A DNA stretch of 64,000 bases from CAKSST01 sp045535505 (GTDB lineage: Bacteria; Bacillota; Clostridia; Oscillospirales; Acutalibacteraceae): the NCBI GenBank assembly GCA_045535505.1, contig JAZSLU010000028.1, positions 25,918 through 89,917 on the forward strand, read 5' to 3'. Made by a program: the position numbers and the translations under genes. This document shows, one piece after another, positions 24,829-32,340 of the stretch. The stretch's first letter is position 1. The number at the start of each line of letters is the position of its first letter. The notes under the pieces were generated by a model, which saw nothing but the letters and a program-made list of their open reading frames with translations, was not told where the DNA came from and did no database searches.

Positions 24829-26745
24829 ATGGATAACAAAAAGTTTTACATCACCACCGCAATAGCATACACTTCCCGCAAGCCCCACATAGGCAACACC
24901 TATGACATCGTGCTTGCAGATATGATTGCCCGATACAAACGTATGCAGGGCTTCGATGTGCTTTTCCAAACAGGCTCTGACGAACACGGCCAAAAAATTG
25001 AAGACTGTGCTAAAGAAGCCGGCATTACACCAAAAGAATATGTTGACGGTATCGCCGCCCAAATTAAATCCGTTTGGGACAGTATGAACGTAACCTACGA
25101 TAAATTCATTCGCACTACGGACGATTATCACGAAGATGCAGTTAAAGCCATTTTCAAAAAGCTTTATGAGCAGGGTGATATCTACAAAAGCGAATATAAA
25201 GGCAAATACTGCGTTCCTTGTGAGTCGTTTTTTACCGAATCACAGCTCGTTGACGGCAAATGTCCCGACTGTGGCAGAGAGGTAAAAGATGCCAGCGAAG
25301 AAGCATATTTTTTAAAACTTTCAAAATATCAGGACCAACTGCTTGATTATTACAATAACACTCCCGATTTGTTTATGCCCGCATCCCGCAAAGCCGAAAT
25401 GGTAAATAACTTTATTAAACCCGGTCTTGCAGATTTGTGCGTTTCACGCTCATCATTCAAATGGGGCGTTCCGGTTGATTTTGACGATAAACACGTAATC
25501 TACGTTTGGATAGATGCTCTTTCAAACTATATTACAGGTCTTGGCTACCATCCAAACGGCAGCAGCGAAAAATATAACAAATATTGGCCGGCAGATTTGC
25601 ACGTTATCGGCAAAGACATTGTTCGTTTCCACACAATTTATTGGCCTATCATTCTTTTAGCACTGGGTGAGCCCTTGCCTAAACAGGTTTTGGCACATCC
25701 TTGGCTTTTGTTCGCAGAGGACAAAATGAGCAAATCAAAGGGAAATGTTATTTACGCTGACGAACTTGCAGAGCGTTTCGGCACAGACGCAGTTCGTTAT
25801 TACCTACTTTGCGAAATGCCCTTTGCACAAGACGGCAACATCACCTACGAAAGCTTTATAAACCTTTACAACAGCGACCTCGCAAACACTCTTGGCAACC
25901 TTGTAAACCGCAGTATTGCAATGGCAAATAAATATTTTGACGGTAAGGTTAAAAAAGGTGAAAATGATGCTCTGGGCGCAGAACTTGCCGATGCCGCCAA
26001 GGAAACTGTCGAAAAATATTATGACCTTATGGATAAATACCGCAACGCCGATGCTGTTAATACGGTAATGGCATTTGCAAAGCGTTGCAATAAGTACATT
26101 GACGAAACTGCTCCTTGGGCACTCGCAAAAGATGAAACTAAACGTGCCCAGCTTGAAAACGTTCTTTACAACCTGCTCGAAGGCATACGTCTGCTTTCTG
26201 TAATGTTGTTGCCTATAATTCCCGCCTCAAGCGAGAAAATCAAAGCACAGCTTAACAGCGACAATACAAGTTTTGATTTCGGCGCACAAACAGAATATTG
26301 TGTCGGCACAGCCGAGCCTTTGTTTGCTCGTATAGACCTTGAAAAAACTCTGCAAGAAATTGCAGACGAACAGGCAAAAAATTCTAAGCCCAACCCAATA
26401 GCCGAGGAGATGGCAGGTATTGCCCAAATTGGTATAGATGATTTTGTTAAAACCGACCTTCGCGCCGCAAAAATTATCGCCTGTGAGCCCGTAAAAAAGG
26501 CTAAAAAACTGTTAAAATTAACACTTGATGACGGCACAGGAACACCCCGAACAGTAGCATCGGGTATTGCATTGCATTATAAGCCTGAAGAACTTGTGGG
26601 CAAAACGGTTGTGCTGGTCGCAAACCTAAAACCCGCTACACTTTGCTCGGTTGAAAGCCACGGTATGATACTTGCCGCCACCGACGGTGACGCTGTTAAA
26701 GTAATCTTTATTGACGGCGTAACTCCCGGCAGTAAAATCAGCTAA
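24829..26745 (+). CDS. metG: Methionyl-tRNA synthetase
   Basis: Charges tRNA-Met. The 638-residue class I enzyme has the HIGH-type motif KPHIGNTYD (about residues 18-26), a zinc knuckle (CVPCES...CPDCGR, about 127-148), the KMSKSKGN loop (about 300), the anticodon-binding helical domain, and a C-terminal tRNA-binding OB domain (IDDFVKTDLRAAKII to the end, about 535-638) as in the MetG1/B. subtilis form. ATG 24829 has GGAG upstream. tatD overlaps the stop by one base. Confidence 0.97.
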   Translation: MDNKKFYITTAIAYTSRKPHIGNTYDIVLADMIARYKRMQGFDVLFQTGSDEHGQKIEDCAKEAGITPKEYVDGIAAQIKSVWDSMNVTYDKFIRTTDDYHEDAVKAIFKKLYEQGDIYKSEYKGKYCVPCESFFTESQLVDGKCPDCGREVKDASEEAYFLKLSKYQDQLLDYYNNTPDLFMPASRKAEMVNNFIKPGLADLCVSRSSFKWGVPVDFDDKHVIYVWIDALSNYITGLGYHPNGSSEKYNKYWPADLHVIGKDIVRFHTIYWPIILLALGEPLPKQVLAHPWLLFAEDKMSKSKGNVIYADELAERFGTDAVRYYLLCEMPFAQDGNITYESFINLYNSDLANTLGNLVNRSIAMANKYFDGKVKKGENDALGAELADAAKETVEKYYDLMDKYRNADAVNTVMAFAKRCNKYIDETAPWALAKDETKRAQLENVLYNLLEGIRLLSVMLLPIIPASSEKIKAQLNSDNTSFDFGAQTEYCVGTAEPLFARIDLEKTLQEIADEQAKNSKPNPIAEEMAGIAQIGIDDFVKTDLRAAKIIACEPVKKAKKLLKLTLDDGTGTPRTVASGIALHYKPEELVGKTVVLVANLKPATLCSVESHGMILAATDGDAVKVIFIDGVTPGSKIS

Positions 26746-27536
26746 TGTTAACCCAAATTGAAAACTTTTGCCCTAAAGGTGAAATTTTTGATACACACGC
26801 CCACTACAACGATAAATCATTTTCAAATGAGGAAAATTTGTTTGGTCAATTAAAGCAATTCGGTGTTATGGGCGGCATTATAAGCGGTTGTGATATTAAC
26901 AGCATCCAAAAAGCAATTTCACTTGTAAAGGATGAACAAAACTGGTATGTTGCGGCAGGCTTTCACCCCGAAAATCTGCCAGATGCAATTTCAAAAATTG
27001 ACGGCATTGTTCCCTTTTTGTCCAACAAAAAGGTTGTTGCTGTTGGCGAAATCGGTCTTGATTATTATTGGAACTCTTTCGACCACAACTATCAAAAAGA
27101 CTGTTTTATGCGCCAAATCAAAATTGCAAAAGAACATAATCTGCCCATTATCGTTCATAATAGAGATGCCCATTGCGACATTCTTGAAATTCTTAAAGCA
27201 ACAAAACCCAGCGGTGTTGTCCACTGCTTTTCGGGCAGTGCCGAAACTGCAAAAGAAATCATAAAATTAGGAATGTACATCGGCATTGGCGGCACTCTCA
27301 CTTTTAAAGGTGCCCGCAAAACAATAGAGGTTGTAAACTCAATCCCGCTCGAGCGCATTTTGCTCGAAACCGATGCGCCTTATCTTACTCCCTCGCCTTA
27401 TCGCGGCAAACAAAACCATTCGGGTATGATTGCTTTTGTTGCACAAAAAATTGCCGAAATAAAAAATACCGACACCTCATCGGTTTTAAAAATTTGCAAA
27501 CAAAACGCCTATCGTTTGTTCTCACTGTCAAATTGA
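26745..27536 (+). CDS. TatD family metal-dependent hydrolase (YabD type)
   Basis: A 263-residue TIM-barrel metallohydrolase related to TatD DNases. Metal ligands are visible in DTHAHYNDKSF (residues 17-27), GEIGLDYYW (about 98), IVHNRDAH, HCFSGSAE and LETDAPYLTP (about 205). The metG-tatD order is conserved in Firmicutes (B. subtilis metS-yabD). Its ATG overlaps the metG TAA (TAATG), so translation is coupled. DNase or RNA-quality roles are proposed for relatives; the substrate here is not shown. Confidence 0.92.
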   Translation: MLTQIENFCPKGEIFDTHAHYNDKSFSNEENLFGQLKQFGVMGGIISGCDINSIQKAISLVKDEQNWYVAAGFHPENLPDAISKIDGIVPFLSNKKVVAVGEIGLDYYWNSFDHNYQKDCFMRQIKIAKEHNLPIIVHNRDAHCDILEILKATKPSGVVHCFSGSAETAKEIIKLGMYIGIGGTLTFKGARKTIEVVNSIPLERILLETDAPYLTPSPYRGKQNHSGMIAFVAQKIAEIKNTDTSSVLKICKQNAYRLFSLSN

Positions 27537-27551
27537 GTATAAACAGCCGCT

Positions 27552-27574
27552 TTTCGCAAATAATATTTGCGAAA
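27552..27574 (+). other. Hairpin before the 35-codon gene
   Basis: TTTCGCAAATA (27552-27562) pairs with TATTTGCGAAA (27564-27574), an 11-bp dyad with one central base. It is not followed by a T-run and lies just before the AGAGGGGTGA ribosome site at about 27574-27583. It may stabilise the message or separate it from metG-tatD. Confidence 0.55.
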
Positions 27575-27592
27575 GAGGGGTGAACTTCTACC

Positions 27593-27700
27593 ATGAATAA
27601 AAACGAAAAGAACAAGCAGAACAATAAACCTACTGATAAAAAGGATAACGACAAAAACAATTATCAGCCCGCTTCTGATAATTGCCCTACAAAAAAATAA
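27593..27700 (+). CDS. Small Lys/Asn-rich hydrophilic protein, 35 residues
   Basis: An open frame with a good ribosome site (AGAGGGGTGA, 9 nt before the ATG) and a strong terminator 20 nt after the stop. The product is almost entirely Lys, Asn, Asp and Gln (MNKNEKNKQNNKPTDKKDN at the start), with one cysteine near the end, and should be disordered and soluble. I do not recognise it. Small basic hydrophilic proteins are often spore-associated in Firmicutes, but it lacks the SASP signature. It may be co-transcribed with metG-tatD, 56 nt upstream. Confidence 0.6.
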   Translation: MNKNEKNKQNNKPTDKKDNDKNNYQPASDNCPTKK

Positions 27701-27719
27701 ATACTTTTGATTAATAAAA

Positions 27720-27754
27720 AATAAGTTTGCACTCGTTGCAGGCTTATTTTTTTT
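27720..27754 (+). terminator. Terminator of metG-tatD-small ORF
   Basis: AATAAGTTTGCA (27720-27731) pairs with TGCAGGCTTATT (27737-27748) with G-T pairs, CTCGT loop, then T8. Confidence 0.9.
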
Positions 27755-27755
27755 A

Positions 27756-27784
27756 TTGAAAATTATATTGTTTTGCAGTATTAT
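27756..27784 (+). promoter_or_regulatory. Sigma-A promoter of trkAH
   Basis: TTGAAA (27756-27761), 17-nt spacer, TATTAT (27779-27784). It starts right after the terminator T-run. Confidence 0.72.
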
Positions 27785-27819
27785 AAAGTCAAACAACATT
27801 TATGAAAGAAGAAGAGTAT

Positions 27820-29178
27820 ATGAATATTACTATTGTCGGCTGCGGTAAAATCGGCAAATCAATCCTCTCAAATCTGCTTAGCGAAGAACACAATGTTACT
27901 GTTGTTGATAAAAATCAATCGGTTTTAGAAGATATCACAAACACCTTTGATGTTATGACTCTTTGCGGCAACGGTGCGGATAGCGATGTGTTAAGTGAAG
28001 CGGGTACCGAAAAGTGCGACCTTTTTATCGCCTGTACCGACTCTGATGAAAACAATATGCTCTCTTGTTTTCTTGCACGTAAAATGGGCGCAAAAAACTC
28101 AATTGCCCGCATTCGAAATCCAGAATATAACGACAAAAGTCTTTCTTTTATTAAAGGCAACCTTGATATTGATGTTACAATCAATCCCGAACAGCTTGTT
28201 GCCAAAGACGTGCTCAATCTGCTAAAACTTCCCTCTGCAGTTAAAATTGAAACCTTTTCACGCAATTTCGAACTTGTGGAAATCAAACTTTCCGAAAACT
28301 CAGCGCTCGACAGTTTAACCTTGCGTGAACTTCGTGATAAATATAAGGCAAAATATCTTATATGCACCGTTCAAAGAGGCAAAGACGTATATATACCGGA
28401 TGGTAATTTTATGCTAAAAAGCGGTGACCTCATAGGCATTTGCGCCGTACCGAGCGAAATTCAAAAACTTTTTAAAATGCTTGGCATACTTAAAAAACAA
28501 GCAAAAAGCGTTATGGTTCTCGGCGGCGGCAGACCCTCTTATTACCTGGCACGAATGCTTAACGAAATTGGCATTAACGCAAAAATTGTTGATAAAGACC
28601 GTACCGCTTGTGAAAATTTGAGTAAACTATTGCCCAAAAACGTTATAATCAACGGTGACGGCGCTCAGCAAGACGTCCTTGTAGAAGAGGGCCTTAACGA
28701 TATGGACGCTTTCGTTTCGCTGACAGGTATGGATGAAGAGAATATTCTTATATCCCTTTTTGCAAAACTACAAAACATTCCTCAGGTCGTCACTAAAATT
28801 AATAGTGAAGACTTAACCTCCCTGTCAGAAAAAATTGGTATTGAAACCATAGTTTCCCCTGTAACCGCAACGTCAAACAGGGTTGTTCAATATGCACGAG
28901 CTCTGCAAAACTCTATGGGCAGCAACAACATTGAAACATTATATAAATTGATGGACGGCAAAGCCGAAGCCGTCGAGTTTAAGGTTTCGTCTGAATCAGA
29001 GATTACAAATAAACCCCTTAAAGACATCAAGACAAAAGAAAATACTCTTATTGCAGGCATTATCAGAGGCAGAAAAATAATTATTCCTTCAGGTTATGAT
29101 AGCATTTTGAAAGGTGACCGCGTTATTGTTCTTGCAGCAGGTAAACGTCTGCAAGACCTTACCGATATCTTAAGGTGA
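27820..29178 (+). CDS. trkA: Trk potassium uptake regulator TrkA
   Basis: The cytoplasmic gating subunit of a Trk/Ktr potassium channel. The 452-residue protein holds two RCK units, each with a Rossmann NAD-binding part and an RCK-C part: MNITIVGCGKIGKSIL at the N-terminus and VMVLGGGRPSYYLARML near residue 230; the second lacks the usual GxGxxG form. Start at ATG 27820 matches the family beginning and follows a GAAGAAGAG stretch; the ATG at 27802 has no ribosome site. trkH starts 6 nt after the stop. The pair forms a complete potassium importer. Confidence 0.92.
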   Translation: MNITIVGCGKIGKSILSNLLSEEHNVTVVDKNQSVLEDITNTFDVMTLCGNGADSDVLSEAGTEKCDLFIACTDSDENNMLSCFLARKMGAKNSIARIRNPEYNDKSLSFIKGNLDIDVTINPEQLVAKDVLNLLKLPSAVKIETFSRNFELVEIKLSENSALDSLTLRELRDKYKAKYLICTVQRGKDVYIPDGNFMLKSGDLIGICAVPSEIQKLFKMLGILKKQAKSVMVLGGGRPSYYLARMLNEIGINAKIVDKDRTACENLSKLLPKNVIINGDGAQQDVLVEEGLNDMDAFVSLTGMDEENILISLFAKLQNIPQVVTKINSEDLTSLSEKIGIETIVSPVTATSNRVVQYARALQNSMGSNNIETLYKLMDGKAEAVEFKVSSESEITNKPLKDIKTKENTLIAGIIRGRKIIIPSGYDSILKGDRVIVLAAGKRLQDLTDILR

Positions 29179-29184
29179 TAATTT

Positions 29185-30630
29185 ATGAATCGTAAAATGG
29201 TTTTTCGCATTGTAGGGCTTAATGTTCTTCTTTTGTCCGTATTAATGCTTTTGCCCTTGGCAGTTTCAATAATTTATAATGAGGTTTGCGCCGTACATTT
29301 TATCGTAGCTATTGCAGTCGCCTTTGTTATGGGTTCGCTTTTGTTTTTTGGCATAAAACCCGAAAAAAAGGTTATCTTTGCAAAAGAGGGCTTTGTTATC
29401 GTTGCTCTGAGTTGGATATTTTTGTCGGCTATAGGTGCTCTGCCTTTCTATTTAAGTAAAGAAATTCCCTCTTATATTGATGCTTTTTTTGAAACGGTAA
29501 GCGGTTTTACCACCACAGGCGCCTCAATACTCGACAACGTAGAGGCTATGAGTAAGGGTTTGCTTTTTTGGCGCTCTTTTACCCACTGGATAGGCGGTAT
29601 GGGTGTGCTCGTTTTCATTATGGCAATTATCCCCTCACTGTGCGACCGCTCAATACACATTATGCGTGCCGAAGTCCCGGGTCCTATGAAGGGCAAACTT
29701 GTTCCCAAAATTAAAGATACCGCAAAAATTTTATACTTAATTTATATAGCGTTAACTATGATTGAAATTATAATGCTTTTGTTTGGCGGTATGTCACTTT
29801 TTGATAGCATTGTTCATTCCTTCGGTACAGCAGGTACGGGCGGTTTCGGTACAAAAGCAGACAGTCTCGGCTCCTACAACGCCTATTGCCAGATTGTTAT
29901 AACCGTTTTTATGCTCCTATTTGGCGTAAACTTTAACCTTTATTATCTTATTCTTTTAAAAAATTTCAAAACCGCAATCAAAAGCAGCGAACTTTGGTGT
30001 TACCTTGGCATTTTCGCAGCAAGTGCAGTGCTTATTGCAAAAAATATTTTCTCAATATATGACAGCATTGGCGAAAGCCTAAAACACTCGGCTTTTCAAG
30101 TTGCTTCAATAATGTCAACAACAGGTTATGCCACCGCAGACTTTAATATGTGGCCCACATTCTCAAAATCCATCATCTTTGTTTTAATGTTTGTGGGAGC
30201 AATGGCATGTTCAACCTGCGGCGGTCTCAAAGTTTCAAGAATAATGATTCTATTTAAAGCAATCCGACGAGAACTTAAACGTATGCTTCACCCCCGCAGT
30301 GTTTCTGTTGCAAAGTTTGAAGGCAAACTTTTAGACAACTATGTTCTACACGCATCATTAAGTTATTTTGCATTGTTTTTTAGTTGCTTCTTTATCATAT
30401 TGCTTATAATTTGCTTAAACGGTTTCGATTTTGAAACAAGTATTTCCGCCGTTGCTTCTTGTATAAATAACGTCGGTCCGGCATTCTCACTTGCAGGTCC
30501 CGCAAGCAGTTATTCTGCATTCTCACCATTTAGCACACTTGTACTTTCCTTTACAATGCTTTTAGGCAGATTAGAACTGTATCCCATGCTTTTCTTAATA
30601 ATTCCGTCAACCTGGTCGAGAAAAAAATAA
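29185..30630 (+). CDS. trkH: Trk potassium uptake channel TrkH
   Basis: The membrane pore partner of TrkA. The 481-residue protein has four M1-P-M2 repeats; the selectivity loops are visible as VSGFTTTGAS (about residue 110), FGTAGTGGFGT (about 214), ASIMSTTGYAT (about 305) and ASCINNVGPAF (about 425). ATG 29185 has AAGGTGATAATTT upstream, and trkA ends 6 nt before. A palindromic intergenic repeat begins right at the stop codon. Confidence 0.95.
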   Translation: MNRKMVFRIVGLNVLLLSVLMLLPLAVSIIYNEVCAVHFIVAIAVAFVMGSLLFFGIKPEKKVIFAKEGFVIVALSWIFLSAIGALPFYLSKEIPSYIDAFFETVSGFTTTGASILDNVEAMSKGLLFWRSFTHWIGGMGVLVFIMAIIPSLCDRSIHIMRAEVPGPMKGKLVPKIKDTAKILYLIYIALTMIEIIMLLFGGMSLFDSIVHSFGTAGTGGFGTKADSLGSYNAYCQIVITVFMLLFGVNFNLYYLILLKNFKTAIKSSELWCYLGIFAASAVLIAKNIFSIYDSIGESLKHSAFQVASIMSTTGYATADFNMWPTFSKSIIFVLMFVGAMACSTCGGLKVSRIMILFKAIRRELKRMLHPRSVSVAKFEGKLLDNYVLHASLSYFALFFSCFFIILLIICLNGFDFETSISAVASCINNVGPAFSLAGPASSYSAFSPFSTLVLSFTMLLGRLELYPMLFLIIPSTWSRKK

Positions 30631-30712
30631 TTGTAGGGGAGGGTTTTTCCTCCCGCATTTACAATCCGTCGGCTTTGCCGACACATTAATTTTGCATTTT
30701 AAATTTTGCATT
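30630..30712. repeat. Intergenic palindromic repeat, copy A
   Basis: Nested inverted repeat ATTGTA (30630-30635)...TACAAT (30660-30665) around a GGGAGG/CCTCCC hairpin, followed by GTCGGC TTT GCCGAC (30668-30682) and an AT-rich tail with TTAATTTTGCATTTT (to 30712). The 30668-30712 part is repeated in the same orientation at 32293-32340. It looks like a dispersed repeat or MITE remnant. Confidence 0.65.
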
Positions 30713-30715
30713 AAA

Positions 30716-30745
30716 TAAAAAAACGGGCATTTGCCCGTTTTTTTA
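30716..30745. terminator. Bidirectional terminator before the XRE gene end
   Basis: AAACGGGCA (30721-30729) pairs with TGCCCGTTT (30732-30740); A-run before and T-run after serve both strands. Confidence 0.88.
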
Positions 30746-31348
30746 TTTTGTCAAAACCTTTTTATTCCAACTTTTTTTATTGCATTTAGGGCATCTCATA
30801 TATCTTGTTCTGCCCGAATGCATTGCCAAAAAAACACTGCGGTAAGTAGGTACGTATCTGTGTGAGCATTCCTTGCACTCGTAATACCCCGCCGTCTGCT
30901 CAATTTTTAACATAAGCGGGGTTGCAATTAATAACGGTACCAAGCCAATCAATATAAGCACTACTCGTAACCATTCTTTCATTTCTACATAAGATGCAAA
31001 AATTATCAACGCAAGCAAAACCGTTATACACATAACTCCCACAACAATTTCCAAAGACAGCAGTTGCTTGTCTGTCCTTTCTTTTTGCCTTGCCATTTCA
31101 ATCAATAACTGCTCTGTTTTTTGGTTTTTATTTTCCATAACAAACTCCCCCATCAATAACTCGTTCACACCAATGTCCAAAAGGGCGCACAAATCAAGCA
31201 AAATCGCCGCATCGGGCATAGATTTTCCTCTTTCCCACTTAGACACCGCCCTGTCGGTAATATTCAATTTTTCCGCCAACTGCATTTGCGTAAGGTTTTT
31301 TGCCTTTCTGCACTGGGCAATAAACCGCCCTATTTTCGCTTGATTCAT
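30743..31348 (-). CDS. XRE-family regulator with membrane and zinc-ribbon domains
   Basis: A 201-residue protein: a helix-turn-helix of the XRE type at residues 1-65 (LTQMQLAEKLNITDRAVSKWERG), a short charged linker, two membrane helices (about 97-120 and 125-147), and a cytoplasmic zinc ribbon with CKEC (about 157) and CPKC (about 185). This architecture is common in Clostridia as a membrane-tethered regulator; targets are unknown. ATG 31348 has AAAGGAG upstream. It lies inside a stretch flanked by two copies of an intergenic repeat. Confidence 0.85.
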   Translation of the reverse strand: MNQAKIGRFIAQCRKAKNLTQMQLAEKLNITDRAVSKWERGKSMPDAAILLDLCALLDIGVNELLMGEFVMENKNQKTEQLLIEMARQKERTDKQLLSLEIVVGVMCITVLLALIIFASYVEMKEWLRVVLILIGLVPLLIATPLMLKIEQTAGYYECKECSHRYVPTYRSVFLAMHSGRTRYMRCPKCNKKSWNKKVLTK

Positions 31349-31372
31349 TTAGCGCCATCTCCTTTCAATTAA

Positions 31373-31400
31373 AGTGTACGCAATATAGGATAAAAGTAAA
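31373..31400 (-). promoter_or_regulatory. Possible promoter of the XRE gene
   Basis: Minus strand TTTACT (complement of 31395-31400), 16-nt spacer, TACACT (complement of 31373-31378). Confidence 0.42.
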
Positions 31401-31455
31401 CATACTGTTGGTTGAGTTATAAAAAAATTATAACATATATTACGCTGTCTTTCCA

Positions 31456-31938
31456 CTAAAGCCTTATAATTTCTTTATTTAACTTTATAGCATAATCAAG
31501 CGCAATTTTTGTACCGCTTTTGCGGGTTTGAGGATTATAGTTTTCGTCATAATAAAATATGCAAAAACGGCTGTCTATAATCATTTCAAAATTGCGTTTT
31601 ACGTATGCCGCTTTCCCTGCACCCATTATATTTTTAGGATAATATGTTTGCTGATACGCACCTAAAAGATAAGCAGTATAATTATCATTAATATGCTCAT
31701 ACTCTGCCCGCACGTAAATACGTTTTATGTGCGGATATTTGTCTTTTAACCGAGTCACCGTTTGATAGCACAGGTCATTAAAACGGCTTTTACTGCCAAA
31801 CAAAAATGTATCGATATTTTCTTTTTCAATTAATCTTTCAATCTCCTTTCTTAAACGCTCTTTTAATTGGTCGCTTTCATCAATTTCCCTATGACCAATA
31901 AAACAGCAGGTGTGTAATATATTCTCATTTGTTTTCAT
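31456..31938 (-). CDS. SLOG-family protein (DUF1273/YpsA-like)
   Basis: A 160-residue protein with TCCFIGHREID near the N-terminus, FLFGSKSRFNDLCYQTV (about residues 45-61) and a C-terminal KSGTKIALDYAIKLNKEII. These fit the SLOG Rossmannoid superfamily (YpsA/DUF1273 branch), proteins thought to bind nucleotide-derived ligands; YpsA affects cell division in Bacillus, and other SLOG proteins act as sensors or effectors in defence systems. ATG 31938 has GGAGGTG upstream. It is divergent from a ribbon-helix-helix gene, with two dyads in the shared 105-bp gap. Function here is unknown. Confidence 0.75.
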   Translation of the reverse strand: MKTNENILHTCCFIGHREIDESDQLKERLRKEIERLIEKENIDTFLFGSKSRFNDLCYQTVTRLKDKYPHIKRIYVRAEYEHINDNYTAYLLGAYQQTYYPKNIMGAGKAAYVKRNFEMIIDSRFCIFYYDENYNPQTRKSGTKIALDYAIKLNKEIIRL

Positions 31939-31960
31939 AAATACACCTCCATATTTTTAA

Positions 31961-31973
31961 ATATACTGTATAT
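31961..31973. promoter_or_regulatory. Dyad 1 in the SLOG/RHH intergenic region
   Basis: ATATAC-T-GTATAT, a perfect 13-bp palindrome 23 nt upstream of the SLOG start codon; possible operator. Confidence 0.4.
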
Positions 31974-32010
31974 CTATTATTAACATTATATCACATAATA
32001 CATCTAAAAT

Positions 32011-32027
32011 AAATACACAATGTATTT
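32011..32027. promoter_or_regulatory. Dyad 2, before the RHH gene
   Basis: AAATAC-ACAAT-GTATTT, 6-bp arms, placed directly after a TAAAAT -10-like box (32005-32010) and 17 nt before the RHH start, where an autorepressor operator would be expected. Confidence 0.45.
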
Positions 32028-32043
32028 ATTGTGAGGTGTTTTT

Positions 32044-32244
32044 ATGGCTATTAAAAGTGTATCTATTAGAATTGAAGAAGAAATGCTCAATAAAATCGCA
32101 TATATTGCCGAATATGAGGGAAGAAGTGTAAATAGTCAAGTTCTTGTTTTAATAAGAGAAAACATTAAGAATTTTGAAGAATCAAATGGTACTATTGACG
32201 GAGATATCACACCAGATTCAAATGTAAAACCAACCCGCAAATAA
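32044..32244 (+). CDS. Ribbon-helix-helix (Arc/CopG-like) DNA-binding protein
   Basis: A 66-residue protein whose first 45 residues have the ribbon-helix-helix pattern: an alternating beta strand KSVSIRIEEEML, helix A (NKIAYIAEYEG), turn RSVNSQ and helix B (VLVLIRENIKNF). The tail (about 46-66) is acidic and probably disordered. Such proteins bind as dimers to short dyads and often autoregulate or act as antitoxins; no toxin-like gene follows. It is divergent from the SLOG gene, with GAGGTG as ribosome site, and ends at a strong terminator. Confidence 0.82.
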   Translation: MAIKSVSIRIEEEMLNKIAYIAEYEGRSVNSQVLVLIRENIKNFEESNGTIDGDITPDSNVKPTRK

Positions 32245-32246
32245 AC

Positions 32247-32279
32247 AAAACCCTCTGCTGATAATCGGCAGAGGGTTTT
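32247..32279 (+). terminator. Terminator of the RHH gene
   Basis: AAAACCCTCTGC (32247-32258) pairs with GCAGAGGGTTTT (32268-32279), 9-nt loop. Confidence 0.9.
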
Positions 32280-32292
32280 GTTATAATGGTCG

Positions 32293-32340
32293 GTCGGCAA
32301 AGCCGACACCTTAATTTTGCATTTTGCATTTTGCATTTTT
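32293..32340. repeat. Intergenic repeat, copy B
   Basis: GTCGGC AAA GCCGAC (32293-32307), then TTAATTTTGC and three tandem CATTTTG-type units. It matches 30668-30712 in the same orientation. Together the copies bracket the XRE, SLOG and RHH genes. Confidence 0.65.

Noticed and set aside
27701..27819. Looked for a c-di-AMP (ydaO) riboswitch before trkAH
   Set aside because: The interval holds a terminator and a promoter with a leader of about 30 nt; no aptamer fits.
30668..32340. The two repeats as attachment sites of an integrated element
   Set aside because: No integrase lies between them and the copies are imperfect; a dispersed intergenic repeat is the simpler reading.
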